Positions 8,216-16,491 of a stretch of 39,034 nucleotides of DNA are shown piece by piece (the stretch's first letter is position 1; each line of letters opens with the position of its first letter). The translations under genes were made by a program, and so were the position numbers. Under the pieces are notes generated by a model. It did no database searches and was not told the DNA's origin. It saw nothing but the letters and a program-made list of their open reading frames with translations. Source of the DNA: an uncultured Campylobacter sp. Lineage in GTDB: Bacteria > Campylobacterota > Campylobacteria > Campylobacterales > Campylobacteraceae. The stretch spans positions 1-39,034 of the forward strand of contig NZ_CALIMS010000039.1 of NCBI RefSeq assembly GCF_938045345.1. Reading direction: 5' to 3'.

Positions 8216-8818
8216 ATGTTCAATAAAGTAGTTTTGGTAGGTAATTTGACTCGAGATATCGAGCTTAGATATCTGCAAACGGGTACCGCCGTAGGCAAAA
8301 CTGGCATCGCCGTCACGCGCAGATACAATAGCTCAAACGGCGAGAAACGCGAAGAGACGTGCTTTATAGACATAGATTTTTTCGGTCGCACGGCCGAAAT
8401 CGCAAATCAATACTTGCGAAAAGGCAGTAAAATTTTGATCGAAGGCCGCTTAAAGCTAGATCAGTGGCAGGATCAGAACGGACAGAACCGAAGCAAGCAC
8501 TCCATTAGCGTAGATACGATGGAGATGTTAGGAAGCAATCAAGGTGGAAGCGGCGGCTATAATCAAGGCGGTAATTACGAGGGCGGCAATTATGGCGGAA
8601 GCTCCGGCGGCTATGGCGGCGGAAATTCTAACTATGGCGGCGGTAGTAATTACGGCGGCGGAAATAGCTATGCTAACAGACAGAACTCAAATCCTAGAGG
8701 CGCAAAAAACGATTATAACGCGCCTAAACAAAAAGAGCAGAGTTACGAAAGCACGATTCCGGAAGTCGATGTCGATGCCGATAAATACGATGACGGCAAC
8801 GACACGATCCCATTTTAA
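8216..8818 (+). CDS. ssb: Single-stranded DNA-binding protein
   Basis: SSB coats single-stranded DNA and recruits replication and repair enzymes through its tail. Residues 1-105 form the OB fold, starting MFNKVVLVGNLTRDIELRYL and including EGRLKLDQWQDQNGQNRSKH. A linker of about 50 residues is made almost only of G, Y, N and S. The C-terminus is acidic and ends DDGNDTIPF, a slightly looser form of the usual DDDIPF partner-binding tip. AAAGGA precedes the ATG. The gene sits between rpsF and rpsR, the common bacterial arrangement. Confidence 0.96.
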   Translation: MFNKVVLVGNLTRDIELRYLQTGTAVGKTGIAVTRRYNSSNGEKREETCFIDIDFFGRTAEIANQYLRKGSKILIEGRLKLDQWQDQNGQNRSKHSISVDTMEMLGSNQGGSGGYNQGGNYEGGNYGGSSGGYGGGNSNYGGGSNYGGGNSYANRQNSNPRGAKNDYNAPKQKEQSYESTIPEVDVDADKYDDGNDTIPF

Positions 8819-8831
8819 TTAAGGAAAAATC

Positions 8832-9092
8832 ATGGCAGATAAGAGAAAATATACTAGAAAGTATTGCAAATTTACGGAGGCAAAGATCGAATTTATCGAT
8901 TATAAGGACACGGCGCTGCTAAAGCACTGCCTAAGCGAGCGCTTTAAGATTATGCCGCGCCGCTTAACCGGCACTAGTAAAAAATACCAAGAGATGGTAG
9001 AAAAGGCTATCAAGCGCGCGCGCCAAGCAGCCCTTATACCTTACATCGTCGATCGCAAAGACGTAGTCACAAACCCATTCGAAAATCTTTAA
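8832..9092 (+). CDS. rpsR: 30S ribosomal protein S18
   Basis: S18 is the partner of S6 on the 30S platform. The 86-residue protein begins MADKRKYTRKYCKFTEAKIE and carries the conserved core YKDTALLKHCLSERFKIMPR followed by RLTGTSKKYQ, which is diagnostic. A single cysteine pair remnant (YCKF, KHCL) is visible. AAGGA lies upstream with normal spacing. It is the last gene of the operon and is followed directly by a perfect inverted repeat that probably ends the transcript. Confidence 0.96.
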   Translation: MADKRKYTRKYCKFTEAKIEFIDYKDTALLKHCLSERFKIMPRRLTGTSKKYQEMVEKAIKRARQAALIPYIVDRKDVVTNPFENL

Positions 9093-9120
9093 ATTTTAGC
9101 GGTGTAGAGCCGCTAAAATT
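9092..9120 (+). terminator. Hairpin after rpsR, probable terminator
   Basis: An 11-bp perfect stem (AATTTTAGCGG with CCGCTAAAATT) and a 7-base loop begin at the last base of the rpsR stop codon. Only a weak T-rich tail (CCCCCTATTTT) follows, so it may be a terminator or a 3' stabilising stem. Confidence 0.55.
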
Positions 9121-9204
9121 CCCCCTATTTTAAACTCTAAATTTTAAAATTTAAGCCCGCTCTTATATATATAATTCCACCTATATTTTTTCAAAGGAGA
9201 AATT

Positions 9205-9507
9205 ATGGCAGAGAATGAACATCCGGATCATTTAATGTGCCCATTTTGTGGCAAAGACGACATCAAATACGGAGCAATCGTATGCGGTGGGTGCCAGGCG
9301 GAGATATCTTATAGTAGAGCATGGTTCTTGAAATTTTTAATAGGCGTGGTATGTCTTGTTTTTGGAATACGTGTCCTTATAAGATTTGGTTTTTTAATTC
9401 AAGATGTTTTTCTTATCTCTATCGGTACGATTTTGGTTTTATATTCTTTTGCGCTAGCAAGAGATCATAGCCCGGAATTTCATAGGACTATGGAACATGT
9501 CGAATAG
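9205..9507 (+). CDS. Small zinc-ribbon membrane protein
   Basis: The 100-residue product has a four-cysteine zinc-ribbon motif at residues 12-30 (CPFCG, then CGGCQ), followed by two membrane segments at about 41-60 and 65-85. Such proteins anchor a small metal site to the inner face of the membrane; their roles are mostly unknown. A strong AAAGGAGAAATT site precedes the ATG. It stands alone between the rpsR hairpin and another hairpin at 9551-9580, so it is probably a single-gene unit. I do not know a specific homologue. Confidence 0.7.
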   Translation: MAENEHPDHLMCPFCGKDDIKYGAIVCGGCQAEISYSRAWFLKFLIGVVCLVFGIRVLIRFGFLIQDVFLISIGTILVLYSFALARDHSPEFHRTMEHVE

Positions 9508-9550
9508 TCTTGCATATTTTTCATCGCCTAATCGGCGGTTAAATTCTAAA

Positions 9551-9580
9551 ACTCTCCGATTGAATTTATAATCGGAGAGT
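9551..9580 (+). terminator. Hairpin after zinc-ribbon gene
   Basis: A perfect 11-bp stem (ACTCTCCGATT with AATCGGAGAGT) and an 8-base loop lie 43 bases after the stop. A short T-rich stretch follows about 10 bases later. It probably terminates the upstream gene; it is also in the leader of the next one. Confidence 0.55.
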
Positions 9581-9609
9581 CTCGCTATTTAAATTTTTAA
9601 AGGTTGCTT

Positions 9610-10107
9610 ATGGACTTTTTATTAGGTCTCATTATTGCGGTAGCTACTTCACTTGAAGGGCTTGCGGTAGCGATTTTAATCGCTGCCGCTATGGTTATTT
9701 TCAGCGCTTTTAGTGCCACTATTGCTTTTGCCGCAGGATATATAGTATTTTGTATCGCGACCTGGTTATTATATGTAATTATTATATGCAATACGAATAA
9801 TAGATTTATGATAATTGCGTCTCTTGCGGTAAGTTTGACTATGGGGTATTTAGCGGCTGATGCCGTTTATGAGAGAGAGCAGGCAAAGGATGCTGAGCGC
9901 AAAGTGCAGAAGCAACAAAATATGACGTAGCAAGATAAAGTCTATTATATCCAACGTAATTTGATGTTTAGCGGCTACGGCGTGACGATTGACGGTAAAT
10001 GGGGCAAAAAGACTATGCAAGTGGCGCAGAAATATTCGGGCTCGTCCGCAACCTCGATCGACGAACTTTATGAGGCGGTCAGGGCTAAAAAAGAGGGCGA
10101 AAGATAA
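9610..10107 (+). pseudogene. Membrane protein with peptidoglycan-binding-like C-terminus, split by in-frame TAG
   Basis: The first part (9610-9930, 106 codons) has a long hydrophobic N-terminus with about three membrane segments to residue 75, a fourth near 78-95, then a charged stretch ending KVQKQQNMT and a TAG. The same frame continues for 58 more codons to TAA at 10105. This part, VYYIQRNLMFSGYGVTIDGK followed by WGKKTMQVAQKY, matches the pattern of peptidoglycan-binding type-1 repeats (leading Q, then DGxWGxxT). The uninterrupted match in one frame makes an amber point mutation the simplest reading; readthrough or a sequencing error are alternatives. AAAGG lies six bases before the ATG. 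The intact protein would be a membrane-anchored cell-wall-binding protein of about 165 residues. Confidence 0.6.
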
Positions 10108-10410
10108 AATTTAAATCGCGAACAAAGTTCGTCTGGCTAAATTTTAAAATTTGCTAGTTTTTTTATATCTCTTATCTAGCGCGCTTTTAAATGCAACGTA
10201 GTGATTTCCAAAATTCTTTAGATTCGCTTGGAAGTTCAAATTTTAATATGATTTGAATGCTTTAAGGGCAGAAGGAAATCTGCTTGCATATGATGTCCAG
10301 AACTTAAATTTAGAGATTTTGCCTTAGAGGGTTTGGCGAATAACACTGCCGCCGAATGATTCTGGCTTAAATTTAATGGATTTCAGCTACAAGACACAGC
10401 GAAATTTACG
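10108..10410. other. Non-coding stretch after the amber-split gene
   Basis: No gene is supported. A palindromic AAATTTTAAAATTT core flanked by GC bases and followed by seven T residues (10136-10165) could be a weak terminator. The rest shows only short AAATTT-type words common across the window. Confidence 0.4.
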
Positions 10411-11162
10411 TTACTTTGTGCCTTTTCTAAAAGCATAATGCCTCAGCACTCGAGCGAGCAAAATTTTATCTCTCATTGCTATTCTTTGACCTGAACATGC
10501 GACACATTCTAAGTCACGAAAAACTAAAATTTTTATACCTCCGAGGCTCGCATAGTTTGTCAAAAAGCTCGCGCCTAAATCAAAATCCATACCTCCCAAA
10601 ACTTCGCTAGCTAATATTTTTAATTTTGGATTGTAAATGAGATAAATACCGAGGCGGCAATCTTTAGCGGATGAAATTTTATACGTAAAAAAACCGAGGT
10701 TTGGATTTGCTATGAAAGTTTCAATTTCTTAAACTCGCGGCTATATTTTCTTTGCGAAATCGCGTTAAATTTAAGGCTATCTATACTGGAGAAATTAACG
10801 GCGTATTCCTTCAAGCAAGCGAGAATGAAAGAGAAACGGTAATTGCCATTTTCGTAAAATATCTCACTCGTTATTATTTCGCCGGGCGCTGCGTCGCATC
10901 TTTGATCTGAGCTCATAACGCATTTTAGTTCATAATATCCATTTTGCAAATCTCCGATGTAAAATTTCAAATGCAACTTTTCATTAATTTGCTTTTTGGG
11001 TAGCAATAGCGCATCGTTGAAGCTTATGCCCGCAAAAATTCTTTCTAGCGTATGCATATTTTTATGCAGCCCTGCTAAATACGCCTCGTATCGCCGCTGC
11101 CTTAAGGTATATTCGCTATCTTTTATATTGCCCTTAATCCAATCTAAGTCAAAATATAGCAC
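10411..11162 (-). pseudogene. Frameshifted gene of unknown function
   Basis: A GTG-started frame (11162 to 10710, 150 residues) ends REFKKLKLS. A second frame is open from about 10728 down to 10411 and reads ETFIANPNLGFFTYKISS onward, with real-protein character (LEVLGGMDFDLGASF-like core, a CVAC motif). There is no usable start codon for the second frame near the join, and the frames overlap by only about 17 bases, so one protein of about 250 residues broken by a one-base deletion is likely. The family is not recognised. The gene lies 39 bases downstream of the last gene of the queA operon in the same direction. Confidence 0.55.
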
Positions 11163-11201
11163 TTCAATCTCTTAGGTTTTAAATTTATCGCTGCCTGTTC
11201 G

Positions 11202-12242
11202 CTACAGCCCCAAGAAATTCTCATCGTTTTTGATCTTTTCGATGAGATCAAGCGTGGCGTAAAATTCGTCGTAGAAATATGGCATCTCGAGCTTGAAAAA
11301 TTTAAAGCTTAGCCCTTCCAGCACCTTGAGCGAGTGTTTGTTTTTGAGCAAAAATATGAAAAACACCCCATCTTTTTCCAGCGCGTTGAGGTAGTTTATT
11401 TCGCTTATATTGGCGCGCAGGATCTCGGCGTCAAGGATGACGACGTCGGCTACGTAGATGAAGTCGTTTAGATGTCTCTTTGCGCTCTCCCAGTTGGAGT
11501 TTGGCATCACGTCGCAACCAAGCCCGTTCAAAAAATCTCGCAGCTCCTCGAAGATCGCGCGGTTTTTATGCGTGATGATGACGTTGTAGTCGTATTTTTT
11601 GGCGCTAAAGCTCTGCTGCGCGAAGCAGCTAAGCACGGCATTCATTTTGATAAAGGTTCCGCGCCCGTCGGCTCCAATACTCGGATGCGAACCGAGTGCA
11701 CGCAAATGGGTCTGCGCCGAAGTAAGATACTCATCATCCGTCGTGCTAGCAGCGCTTTCTAGTGTACTTTTAAGCGCATAGGTGCGCGGATCCTTTAGCT
11801 CGCGATCGATACCTACTCGCACATCGAGCTTGATAGAGCTCATATTCGCTCTAAGTTCCTTGCTGCTAAATTCCACGCTTACGCGGATTGGTTCAGCGAT
11901 ATTTTGCAGGAAAAACTCGCACGCGTCAAAGACCGCGCTAGTGAGATTTAGCACCTCGCCGCCGTAGATACGCGGTAGCTGCGGTGGGAAGCTAAGATAG
12001 AGCGTACTGTCGTATTTCGTGCACTCCTCAAATAAAATTTCGCTTTGGAATTTTAAAATTTTTAAAATATCGATCTGCGCGATATCCTCACGTCTGGGCA
12101 CGACGGAATCGCTTTCTTTGGCTTTAGGCGCAGCGGAGAAAATTTTGCCGCTTACGGCGGGCTTTTTAGCAAAAAATTTTCTTGCCGCAAAGCCTGCCGT
12201 CGCAGCCAATATTGCTAGCGCGCCTAAAACCACGGCTTTCAT
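11202..12242 (-). CDS. Membrane-anchored protein with degenerate kinase-ATPase and receiver-like parts
   Basis: Residues 1-20 form a membrane anchor. Residues about 85-200 (LPRIYGGEVLNLTSAVFDAC then a SVEFSSKEL strand) resemble the ATP-binding fold of histidine kinases, but I cannot see intact N, G1 and G2 boxes. Residues about 215-340 (YDYNVIITHKNRAIFEELRD, VADVVILDAEIL) have the alternating strand-helix order of a response-regulator receiver, with a possible D at the usual strand-3 position. No phosphorylatable histidine region is evident. It is coupled to queA by a four-base overlap (ATGA). The fold assignment is inference from pattern; it may be a scaffold or pseudo-kinase. Confidence 0.5.
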   Translation of the reverse strand: MKAVVLGALAILAATAGFAARKFFAKKPAVSGKIFSAAPKAKESDSVVPRREDIAQIDILKILKFQSEILFEECTKYDSTLYLSFPPQLPRIYGGEVLNLTSAVFDACEFFLQNIAEPIRVSVEFSSKELRANMSSIKLDVRVGIDRELKDPRTYALKSTLESAASTTDDEYLTSAQTHLRALGSHPSIGADGRGTFIKMNAVLSCFAQQSFSAKKYDYNVIITHKNRAIFEELRDFLNGLGCDVMPNSNWESAKRHLNDFIYVADVVILDAEILRANISEINYLNALEKDGVFFIFLLKNKHSLKVLEGLSFKFFKLEMPYFYDEFYATLDLIEKIKNDENFLGL

Positions 12243-13258
12243 AGCACAAGCATCCCATCGCCATAGGAGTAGAAGCGGTATCTTTGCTCCACTGCGATGC
12301 GGTAGAGCTCAAGCGTGCGCTCAAGGCCGATGAAGCTCGCTACGAGCATTATCAGCGTGGATTTGGGCAGGTGAAAGTTCGTAAGCAGAAAATTTTGTCT
12401 TATCGGTGGATTGCCCGGGTGCAAAAACAGCTCGCAGATCCCGCTGCTTTGCCCGTTGCGCGCAAAATTTTCGATCGTTCGCGTAACGGTCGTGCCCACA
12501 CCTAAAATTTTTCGCTCGCTTTTTAAAATTTGCGCGGTCTGCGGCGGGATGGAGTAGAGCTCGCCGTGCATTTTGTGATCGCGCAGATCCGCTACTTCCA
12601 CGGGCTTGAAGGTGCCTGCGCCCACGTGCAGCGTGATGAAGTGGATCTCGTGATTTCGGCGTAAATCCGCGATCATCTCGCTATCAAAATGCAAGCTCGC
12701 GGTGGGTGCGGCGACGGCGCCTTGCTCGCGCGCGAATATGCTTTGATACCAGCTTGCGTCCTCCTTCGTATCTGCGCGCTTGATATACGGTGGCAGCGGC
12801 ACGTGGCCGATACGTTCGCAAATTTCAAAAACATCATGGGTGTTTAGAGCCTTACCGCCCTGCTCAAACTGCACGATGCGAAGCCCGCCTTCCATCAGCT
12901 CGCAAACGCGCGCATTAAGGCCCGCCTCAAAGCTAAGCTCGCTGCCAGCTTTGACGCTGCCGCGAATATAGGCGCTAAATTTATTGCCCTCAAGCGGCGA
13001 GTTTAGCAGAAGCTCGATCTTGCCGCCGCTGTTTTTATGACCGAATAGGCGCGCCTTAATCACCCGCGTGTCGTTAAAAATAATATCGCAGGGCGGCAGG
13101 GCGTCCGCTAGATCGCCGAAGTGCGCGTGCGTGATCTGCTGCTTGGCGCGGTCATAGATCAGCAGGCGTGCGCTTTGTTTGGGCATCGCAGGCGCGCTTG
13201 CGATGAGCTCGCTAGGAAGCTCATAATCGTAGCTGCCAACTAAATTTAGATCCGCCAT
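12239..13258 (-). CDS. queA: S-adenosylmethionine:tRNA ribosyltransferase-isomerase
   Basis: QueA makes epoxyqueuosine in tRNA by moving the ribosyl part of S-adenosylmethionine onto the modified base at the wobble position. The 339-residue protein starts with the typical YDYELPSELIASAPA and carries FNDTRVIKARLFGHK, PLPPYIKR, EGAVAAPTASLHFD, ITLHVGAGTFKPV and TNFHLPKSTLIMLV, all family signatures. The start is one base after the tatC stop. The order tatB-tatC-queA on this strand is conserved in Campylobacter. Its stop overlaps the start of the kinase/receiver-like gene. Confidence 0.97.
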   Translation of the reverse strand: MADLNLVGSYDYELPSELIASAPAMPKQSARLLIYDRAKQQITHAHFGDLADALPPCDIIFNDTRVIKARLFGHKNSGGKIELLLNSPLEGNKFSAYIRGSVKAGSELSFEAGLNARVCELMEGGLRIVQFEQGGKALNTHDVFEICERIGHVPLPPYIKRADTKEDASWYQSIFAREQGAVAAPTASLHFDSEMIADLRRNHEIHFITLHVGAGTFKPVEVADLRDHKMHGELYSIPPQTAQILKSERKILGVGTTVTRTIENFARNGQSSGICELFLHPGNPPIRQNFLLTNFHLPKSTLIMLVASFIGLERTLELYRIAVEQRYRFYSYGDGMLVL

Positions 13259-13259
13259 C

Positions 13260-14015
13260 TCACGCCTGCGCTACGTCCGTGGAATTTTCGCCTTCGTCAT
13301 CCTCAGGCTTATACGGATTTATCATTTTGGCAATGAAGATCGAAAGCAGATAAAGCGCAATTAGCGGAGTTGCGAGCATAAACTGACTAAGCACGTCCGG
13401 CGGCGTCATCACCGCTGCAAAGATGAAAATAATGACGATTGCGTAGCGAAAAAAATCGCTCAGGCTTTTGTTTGTCACAAGCCCGATCTTAGCGAGGAAA
13501 AAGGTTACTATAGGAAGCTCGAAGCTGATACCAAATGCGACGACGAGCTTAGCAAAAAAGCCTACATATTCGCCGATTGTAGGCATCGCAGTAAATTGCT
13601 TGGCGCCAAAATTTACCAAGAAATTAAACGCGACAGGGATTACGAAAAAATAGCAAAACGCCGCGCCTAAAAAGAACATAATGCTCGCGCCGCTAACGAA
13701 GGGGATGACGTATTTTTTCTCGTTATCGTAAAGCCCAGGCGCTACGAAAAGCCACGCCTGCCAGAAAATTATCGGCATCGCTAGAAGCAGCGAGGTGAAA
13801 AACGATACCTTCATCGCGGTAAAAAACGTTTCGCCAAGCTGGGTAAAGATGATCTCACTGCCCTTAGGAAGCACGCGCACTAGCGGGCGGGTCATAAAGC
13901 CTAAAATATCTTCCCAAAAGCCGAAGCACGCGACGAAAAGGACGATGACGGAAAGCACGGAGATAACTAGGCGCTTGCGAAGCTCAGCTAGATGGGGTTT
14001 TAGCTCTTCAAACAT
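13260..14015 (-). CDS. tatC: Sec-independent protein translocase TatC
   Basis: TatC is the six-helix membrane core that binds twin-arginine signal peptides of folded proteins before export. The 251-residue protein begins MFEELKPHLAELRKRLVIS, the family hallmark with the cytoplasmic E/R residues, and shows PLVRVLPKGSEIIFTQLGE, the conserved FEFELP-like segment (here GISFELPIVTFFLAKIG) and MTPPDVLSQ. Six hydrophobic segments are visible. It is 15 bases downstream of tatB and one base before queA. Confidence 0.96.
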   Translation of the reverse strand: MFEELKPHLAELRKRLVISVLSVIVLFVACFGFWEDILGFMTRPLVRVLPKGSEIIFTQLGETFFTAMKVSFFTSLLLAMPIIFWQAWLFVAPGLYDNEKKYVIPFVSGASIMFFLGAAFCYFFVIPVAFNFLVNFGAKQFTAMPTIGEYVGFFAKLVVAFGISFELPIVTFFLAKIGLVTNKSLSDFFRYAIVIIFIFAAVMTPPDVLSQFMLATPLIALYLLSIFIAKMINPYKPEDDEGENSTDVAQA

Positions 14016-14030
14016 TAAATTTCTCTCTCA

Positions 14031-14753
14031 TTATGATTTTTGCGTATCGCTATTTTGTGCGGAATTTTGCGTAGGATTTCGCGCATCGCCGTTTAAATTT
14101 GCATTCGTATTTTGCGCGGCGCTTTTCGCTTCACTGCTTGCATTGGTATTTTGTGCGGAATTTCCCGCGCCGCCGTCCGTGCTCGGCATAAAATTTTTGC
14201 CTTTGTTTTCAGTGCCAGAATTCGCACTTTTGCTTTCAACGCCGGAATTTGTTACGATGTCGGCGGAGCCTTGCGTAGAGTTTGCGGCGCCAGCGGAGCT
14301 TTGCGCGGAATTTTCACCGCTTGAATTTGCTTTTAAATTTGCCGTCTCGCTCTGTTTTTGTGCCGAGACCTCCGCAGAGTTTAGCGCGTCTTTGGTGGCG
14401 TCCGAGCTAAGCGTTTCTTTAAGCGAGCTTTTCGCGTCTTTTAGCCCCGCATTTAGCGTCTCCTTGACCGAGTCGATACCGCCTTTTATCTCGTCGAGCT
14501 CCTCAAATGTGAGCTTTTTGCGCACGCCCTCGCTTGCTTGCGTGATACTCTCTTTATATTTTTTGGCATCCTCTTTGAGCTCGGCGATGCGAAGCTCCTG
14601 ATCAAAGCTCGATTTTGCGTCGTTGATAGTTTTTTTGATGACTTTGAAGTATTTCGCGAGCTCGACCAACACTTTCGGAAGCTTTTCGGGCCCCAGCACG
14701 ATTATCGCGATGATTAAAATGACCGTAATTTCAGGCATACTGATACCAAACAT
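14031..14753 (-). CDS. tatB: Sec-independent protein translocase TatB with long low-complexity tail
   Basis: TatB partners TatC in recognising Tat substrates. Residues 1-55 are typical: MFGISMPEITVILIIAIIV is the short membrane helix, followed by the LGPEKLPKV hinge and an amphipathic helix. From about residue 60 to 240 the protein is hydrophilic; the last 110 residues are mostly N, S, A, G and T in short near-repeats (AQNTNA, AQSSAG, NSGTEN types). E. coli TatB has 171 residues and many epsilonproteobacterial versions are of similar size, so this tail is long. No tatA is in the window. Confidence 0.9.
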   Translation of the reverse strand: MFGISMPEITVILIIAIIVLGPEKLPKVLVELAKYFKVIKKTINDAKSSFDQELRIAELKEDAKKYKESITQASEGVRKKLTFEELDEIKGGIDSVKETLNAGLKDAKSSLKETLSSDATKDALNSAEVSAQKQSETANLKANSSGENSAQSSAGAANSTQGSADIVTNSGVESKSANSGTENKGKNFMPSTDGGAGNSAQNTNASSEAKSAAQNTNANLNGDARNPTQNSAQNSDTQKS

Positions 14754-14810
14754 AAAATTTCCTAACGTAAAAAGTGGCGTATTGTAACTAAAATTTCATT
14801 AATCTTAAAT

Positions 14811-15884
14811 TTAGCGCCCGCGGCGGCTTTCTTGCGTGATAAAAAGCGCAATCTCGTCGGCGAGCAAAAAGTTAGGATTATAAAATTTACCTTCGCCGAA
14901 TTTCAGCTTTTTTGCCCGCACGAGCAGCTGCGCGTTACTTAGCTCCGCGGCGTCTAAAATTTGCGCGTCCACGCCCAAAACGCAGCGCAGCCCGAGAAAT
15001 ATACGCTCAAGCTTTTTGTCTTGCGCGCTTAGAGCTTCGCGCTGTTTTTGCAGCGGATCTGCAATGTAATCTCGCAAATTTTTAGGCGAGCTAAGGCGCA
15101 CCTGTCCGCTAGTTCCGACCGCAAATGCCCCGAATCCCGCGTAATCCTCGCCGCGCCAGTAAGCCAGATTGTGCTTACAGCGCAGTCCGCGCACGGCAAA
15201 ATTTGAAATTTCATACTGGCTAAAGCCGTTATCCGCCGCAAGAGCAAAGAGAAATTTAGCTAGAGCCGCGCTTTCTCTTTTAAAGCTTTCGCGCCCGAAA
15301 AAGGGCGTGTTTTCCTCGAGACTTAGCGCATAAGCGCTTAGATGCGGCACTTCGCAGCGCGCAAGCTCATCCATTTCAAATTTTAAATTCCTTTTATCGT
15401 CAAATTTGCTCGCATAGATTAGATCCAAATTTATATTATCAAAGCCCGCTGCTTTGGCATTTTGCACCGCGAGAAAAATCTGCGCCGCACTGTGCGCGCG
15501 ACCGAGGAACTTTAGCTTGGCATCGTTGAAGCTCTGTGCGCCGAAGCTGATGCGATTTACGCCGAGACCGCGCATCGCCCTAAGCCAAGCCGGGTGAGCG
15601 GAGTTTGGGTTGGCTTCCGAGCTGATTTCGGCTTTAGCGGCGAAATGCGGCGCAAGCAGTGCAAAAATTTCGTCGTAAATCCCCGCATCTACGGCGCTTG
15701 GCGTGCCTCCGCCGATGAAAAGCGTGGAGATTTGTGCGTGCGGATTTTTCGCCAAAAAATCGCGCACTTCAAGCTCTAGCGCGTGAAAGTAGCTTTTTGC
15801 GAGGCTAAACTTATCGCTGAAGGAGCCAAAGGCGCAATACGGGCATTTTGAGGTGCAAAACGGCACGTGGATGTAGATGTGCAA
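14811..15884 (-). CDS. hemW: Radical SAM protein HemW (HemN-like)
   Basis: The N-terminus MHIYIHVPFCTSKCPYCAFG gives the CxxxCxxC iron-sulfur site (C10, C14, C17) of radical SAM proteins. FIGGGTPSAVD, RISFGAQSFND and NLAYWRGEDYAGFGAFAVG are typical of the HemW group, whose members carry heme to acceptors and are often annotated as oxygen-independent coproporphyrinogen III oxidase. The 357-residue length and single cysteine cluster favour HemW over true HemN. It is 57 bases upstream of tatB on the same strand and divergent from rppH. Confidence 0.88.
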   Translation of the reverse strand: MHIYIHVPFCTSKCPYCAFGSFSDKFSLAKSYFHALELEVRDFLAKNPHAQISTLFIGGGTPSAVDAGIYDEIFALLAPHFAAKAEISSEANPNSAHPAWLRAMRGLGVNRISFGAQSFNDAKLKFLGRAHSAAQIFLAVQNAKAAGFDNINLDLIYASKFDDKRNLKFEMDELARCEVPHLSAYALSLEENTPFFGRESFKRESAALAKFLFALAADNGFSQYEISNFAVRGLRCKHNLAYWRGEDYAGFGAFAVGTSGQVRLSSPKNLRDYIADPLQKQREALSAQDKKLERIFLGLRCVLGVDAQILDAAELSNAQLLVRAKKLKFGEGKFYNPNFLLADEIALFITQESRRGR

Positions 15885-15986
15885 GGGCAGTCCTATGGGC
15901 TAAATTTACGTCGCAAAATTTAGCGAATTAATTTGAAAATTTATATAAATTTTAAGCCTCTTAACGCAAATTTTAATATTTTTAGG

Positions 15987-15992
15987 TAGAAT
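15987..15992 (+). promoter_or_regulatory. -10 box for the rppH-lysC operon
   Basis: TAGAAT follows a T-rich run (TTTTAATATTTTTAGG), the normal look of a Campylobacter sigma-70 promoter, and lies 28 bases before the rppH ATG in the 136-base divergent region. Confidence 0.5.
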
Positions 15993-16020
15993 TTTGAGAA
16001 ATTTTTTGTGAGAAAACGAG

Positions 16021-16491
16021 ATGGAAAAAGAGAAAAATTACAGACCGAATGTCGCTGCAATCGTACTTTCGCCCTCGTATCCGTTTAATTGCGAAATATT
16101 AATCGCGCAACGAAGCGACATCAAAGGCGCTTGGCAGTTTCCTCAAGGCGGTATCGACGATGGTGAGACGCCTAAGATGGCGATCCGCAGAGAGCTAGGC
16201 GAGGAGATCGGAACAAGCAAAGTCGATATCATCGCTGAGTGCCCAAAGTGGCTAAGCTACGATTTTCCCGATGGAGTAGCTCAAAAGATGCGCCCATACG
16301 ACGGGCAAATTCAAAGGTATTTTTTAGTACGATTGCGAAATTTGGCTGATCTGAACATCAATACTAAACTTCCGGAGTTCGACGCATTTAAATTCGTAGG
16401 CGCAAATGAGGTTTTAAGGCACGTAAATCACTTCAAAAAGCCGATTTACGCGACGGTTTTAAAATATTTTAAAGAGGAGGGCTACATTTAA
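16021..16491 (+). CDS. rppH: RNA pyrophosphohydrolase (Nudix)
   Basis: RppH removes pyrophosphate from the 5' triphosphate of transcripts, starting their decay; in some species it also cleaves dinucleoside polyphosphates. The 156-residue protein begins YRPNVAAIVLSP and has a complete Nudix box at residues 43-65, with GG, the E of DDGE, and RELGEEIG as metal ligands. SYDFPDGVAQKM and YDGQIQRYFLVRL are typical of the RppH subgroup. The ribosome site is weak (GAAAACGAG). The stop TAATG overlaps the lysC start, so the two are coupled. Confidence 0.93.
   Translation: MEKEKNYRPNVAAIVLSPSYPFNCEILIAQRSDIKGAWQFPQGGIDDGETPKMAIRRELGEEIGTSKVDIIAECPKWLSYDFPDGVAQKMRPYDGQIQRYFLVRLRNLADLNINTKLPEFDAFKFVGANEVLRHVNHFKKPIYATVLKYFKEEGYI

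Noticed and set aside
13795..14601. A 268-codon plus-strand open frame opposite tatC and tatB
   Set aside because: It is a compositional shadow: its repetitive F/A/S-rich sequence mirrors the low-complexity tatB tail, and the leftward genes are certain.
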